Shown here one piece after another: positions 62,655 through 64,000 of a DNA stretch of 64,000 nucleotides. A program made the translations under genes and the position numbers. This DNA comes from Schizochytrium sp. CCTCC M209059. Taxonomy: Eukaryota; Sar; Bigyra; Thraustochytrida; Thraustochytriidae. The notes below the pieces were generated by a model that did not search any database, was not told where the DNA came from, and saw nothing but the letters and a program-made list of their open reading frames with translations. The stretch lies in contig KN805382.1 of NCBI GenBank assembly GCA_000818945.1, forward strand, positions 621,497 through 685,496, read 5' to 3'. Numbering within the stretch: the stretch's first letter is position 1; every line of letters begins with the position of its first letter.

Positions 62655-64000
62655 CTATTGTTCAAACGTAAAGTCGTCGCCGACAATGTCCGGCGTGAGG
62701 AGAGGGCGCAGTCTCTGCTGAACGATGGAACGTATGCCTGCGTCTTCAATCTTTTCCGCCATGTAGAGACGAAGACGTTGTGCACGAAGCTGAGTCCACG
62801 CTTGCTTTTCAACAGCAAAATCGCTAAAGAATGGGTCTTTTTCACCAGCAGGCTTTGACGCGCATGTAGCAACGTGCTGATGACAAGCGTCTGAGTCGTC
62901 GCCTGTGTCCTGCAGACACCATGCGCAGAAACGACACGGGCAAGCGGCACATGACAAAGCACAGCAACCATCAAAGTCAGCAAAGACTGTCGAACAGCGC
63001 GGACACGACATGGCGAGGACCTCATCTTGAATGACGCGAATGTGATTCTGCGTCGTCCGGTCCAACTCATGTTCGCGAAGTGCTGCGTCGACGCGATCAC
63101 GAAACTGACGCTCTTGTTCGGCTGCGGCGTCTTGCTCAATGTGCGCGCGCACAATGTCGAGTAGAGCTGCAAAGTCCTCGTCTCGAACCGCGGATGCAAT
63201 GGCTCGACCAGGAACAAGAAGTTCACAGTCGGGCGCGACACAGCACATGCTTCCGTCCCGTCGTACGTTGCCATGAGCCTGAGGCTGAGCAGCGGCGCGA
63301 ACCGACTTGCTCAGGCACTCTCTGCACGTAAAGTGGCCGTCAGCGCAAGAGACGCCCTCACCAACCTGGTAAACGTCGAGACAAATGGCACATGAAGCCT
63401 CTTTCACAATCTCAACCTGAAAGGCTTCGTGATGCAAGGCCTCAAGCGCAGTGGGTCGTTGAGTTGGGTCTGCAGACTGGAGAGACGAAACGAGCGCTTG
63501 AACTGCGTCAGACACCTCCGAGCCGTCAAAGAGCTCCGCGAGCACCACACCCACAGAGAACATGTCCACGGCAGGTTCGACCTTGTCGACATCTCCGTTG
63601 CGAAGCTCTGGCGCCATGTACTTGATGGTGGCCTGCATCGGCTGCGTCATGGGCACATTGTGCGTCTGTACATCATCAAAGTCACCCAGCACCGGCGACA
63701 GACCCTTTGCGAGAAAGACGTTTTCTGGCTTGACATTGCAGTGCACGAAGCCTCGCGAATGCAGATCGTGGAGGCCAGAAAGAAGACCGTTTGCGATGCG
63801 CAGACGCATTGCCAAGTCTGCGTGCGAATGATCGCGAATCCACGTGGCGAGGTCGCCACCGGAATAAAACGGCATCAGAATGCAGCCCTTACATGCATTC
63901 TGCATGAAGGCGCTCTGAATCTGAACAATGTAGGCCGATTGAAGCTGGGCAAGTGCCGCAACTTGATGGTAAAATCGACTGCTCCACGCCTCGCTGGCGA
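62655..64000 (-). CDS. Kinase (probably inactive) - RING/IBR protein, C-terminal part; 5' end outside window
   Basis: The frame is open from the right border to a stop at 62655, giving about 447 visible residues, and aligns end to end with the copy at 56277. The kinase part contains RFYHQVAALAQLQSAYIV, LMPFYSGGDLATWIRDHS, HCNVKPENVFLA, GDFDDVQ and YMAPELRNGDVDKVEP. The catalytic-loop Asp is Asn here (HCN versus HCD in the neighbour) and the DFG motif reads DFD, so phosphotransfer is doubtful. The zinc part keeps all Cys and His: CAICLDVYQVGEG, CADGHFTCRECL, CPRCSTVFADFDGCCALSC, FCAWCLQD, CHQHVATC, and ends TPDIVGDDFTFEQ. Gln is present at both positions where relatives have TAG, so this copy may be the functional one. 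Role inferred: a ubiquitin ligase-like protein with a pseudokinase scaffold. Confidence 0.75.
   Translation of the reverse strand, partial: ASEAWSSRFYHQVAALAQLQSAYIVQIQSAFMQNACKGCILMPFYSGGDLATWIRDHSHADLAMRLRIANGLLSGLHDLHSRGFVHCNVKPENVFLAKGLSPVLGDFDDVQTHNVPMTQPMQATIKYMAPELRNGDVDKVEPAVDMFSVGVVLAELFDGSEVSDAVQALVSSLQSADPTQRPTALEALHHEAFQVEIVKEASCAICLDVYQVGEGVSCADGHFTCRECLSKSVRAAAQPQAHGNVRRDGSMCCVAPDCELLVPGRAIASAVRDEDFAALLDIVRAHIEQDAAAEQERQFRDRVDAALREHELDRTTQNHIRVIQDEVLAMSCPRCSTVFADFDGCCALSCAACPCRFCAWCLQDTGDDSDACHQHVATCASKPAGEKDPFFSDFAVEKQAWTQLRAQRLRLYMAEKIEDAGIRSIVQQRLRPLLTPDIVGDDFTFEQ

Overview
The window looks like nuclear DNA of a thraustochytrid (Labyrinthulomycetes, stramenopile; Aurantiochytrium/Schizochytrium/Hondaea-like). 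The strongest evidence is a single 1268-codon frame on the minus strand that fuses phytoene desaturase, phytoene synthase and lycopene cyclase (crtIBY), an arrangement known from thraustochytrids. Other eukaryotic signs are short GT-AG introns, nuclear tRNA genes with T-run terminators, the ribosomal protein uS4/RPS9, the complex I subunit NDUFA12, a RAMP4/SERP1-like Sec61 protein, and long gene-poor spacers full of micro- and minisatellites. A 59-base N gap shows this is a draft assembly.

Layout, left to right. 1-1010: N-terminal part of a Ser/Asn/Leu-rich protein (minus). 1011-4578: simple-sequence spacer. 4579-6420: OTU deubiquitinase with a PUB domain, VCPIP1-like (minus). 7236-12649: large DDE transposon carrying a zinc-binding N-terminal ORF and a transposase fused to an Ulp1-like protease. 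12974-13381: Cys-rich orphan. 13665-14320: decayed second copy of the transposase. 14976-17465: diacylglycerol lipase with four membrane spans. 18513-19262: spliced NDUFA12 (minus). 19945-21738: four tRNA-Pro(AGG) genes. 22191-24605: TPR protein with an N-terminal TIR-like domain (minus). 24606-36923: mostly repeats and spacer, with one plausible small protein at 30213-30500. 36924-37844: protein kinase. 38390-42196: crtIBY (minus). 43089-43727: secreted DOMON protein (minus). 45616-46995: mitochondrial class III CoA-transferase, followed by a decayed copy of its tail. 47963-48920: RPS9 (minus). 50128-50423: RAMP4-like protein. 51478-52506: LPLAT-type acyltransferase. 53829-54962: zinc-free MDR reductase. 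55152-55222: tRNA-Glu(CTC).

The right end (55380-64000, minus) holds three related genes of an unusual design: ankyrin repeats, a SAM-like segment, coiled coil, a divergent protein kinase, then a RING and an IBR/RING2-like zinc module. One copy is a fragment with an in-frame TAG, one is nearly complete but carries an in-frame TGA and an in-frame TAG, and one runs off the window and has lost the catalytic Asp. I regard this family, together with the transposase-Ulp1 element, as the most interesting part of the window.

The genes do not form one pathway. Three concern lipids (DAG lipase, acyltransferase, CoA-transferase), one makes beta-carotene, and several act in ubiquitin or kinase signalling. 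Most genes are intronless or have one intron. Many leaders and upstream spacers carry tetra- or hexanucleotide repeats. All identifications come from reading motifs and translations; no database search was run.
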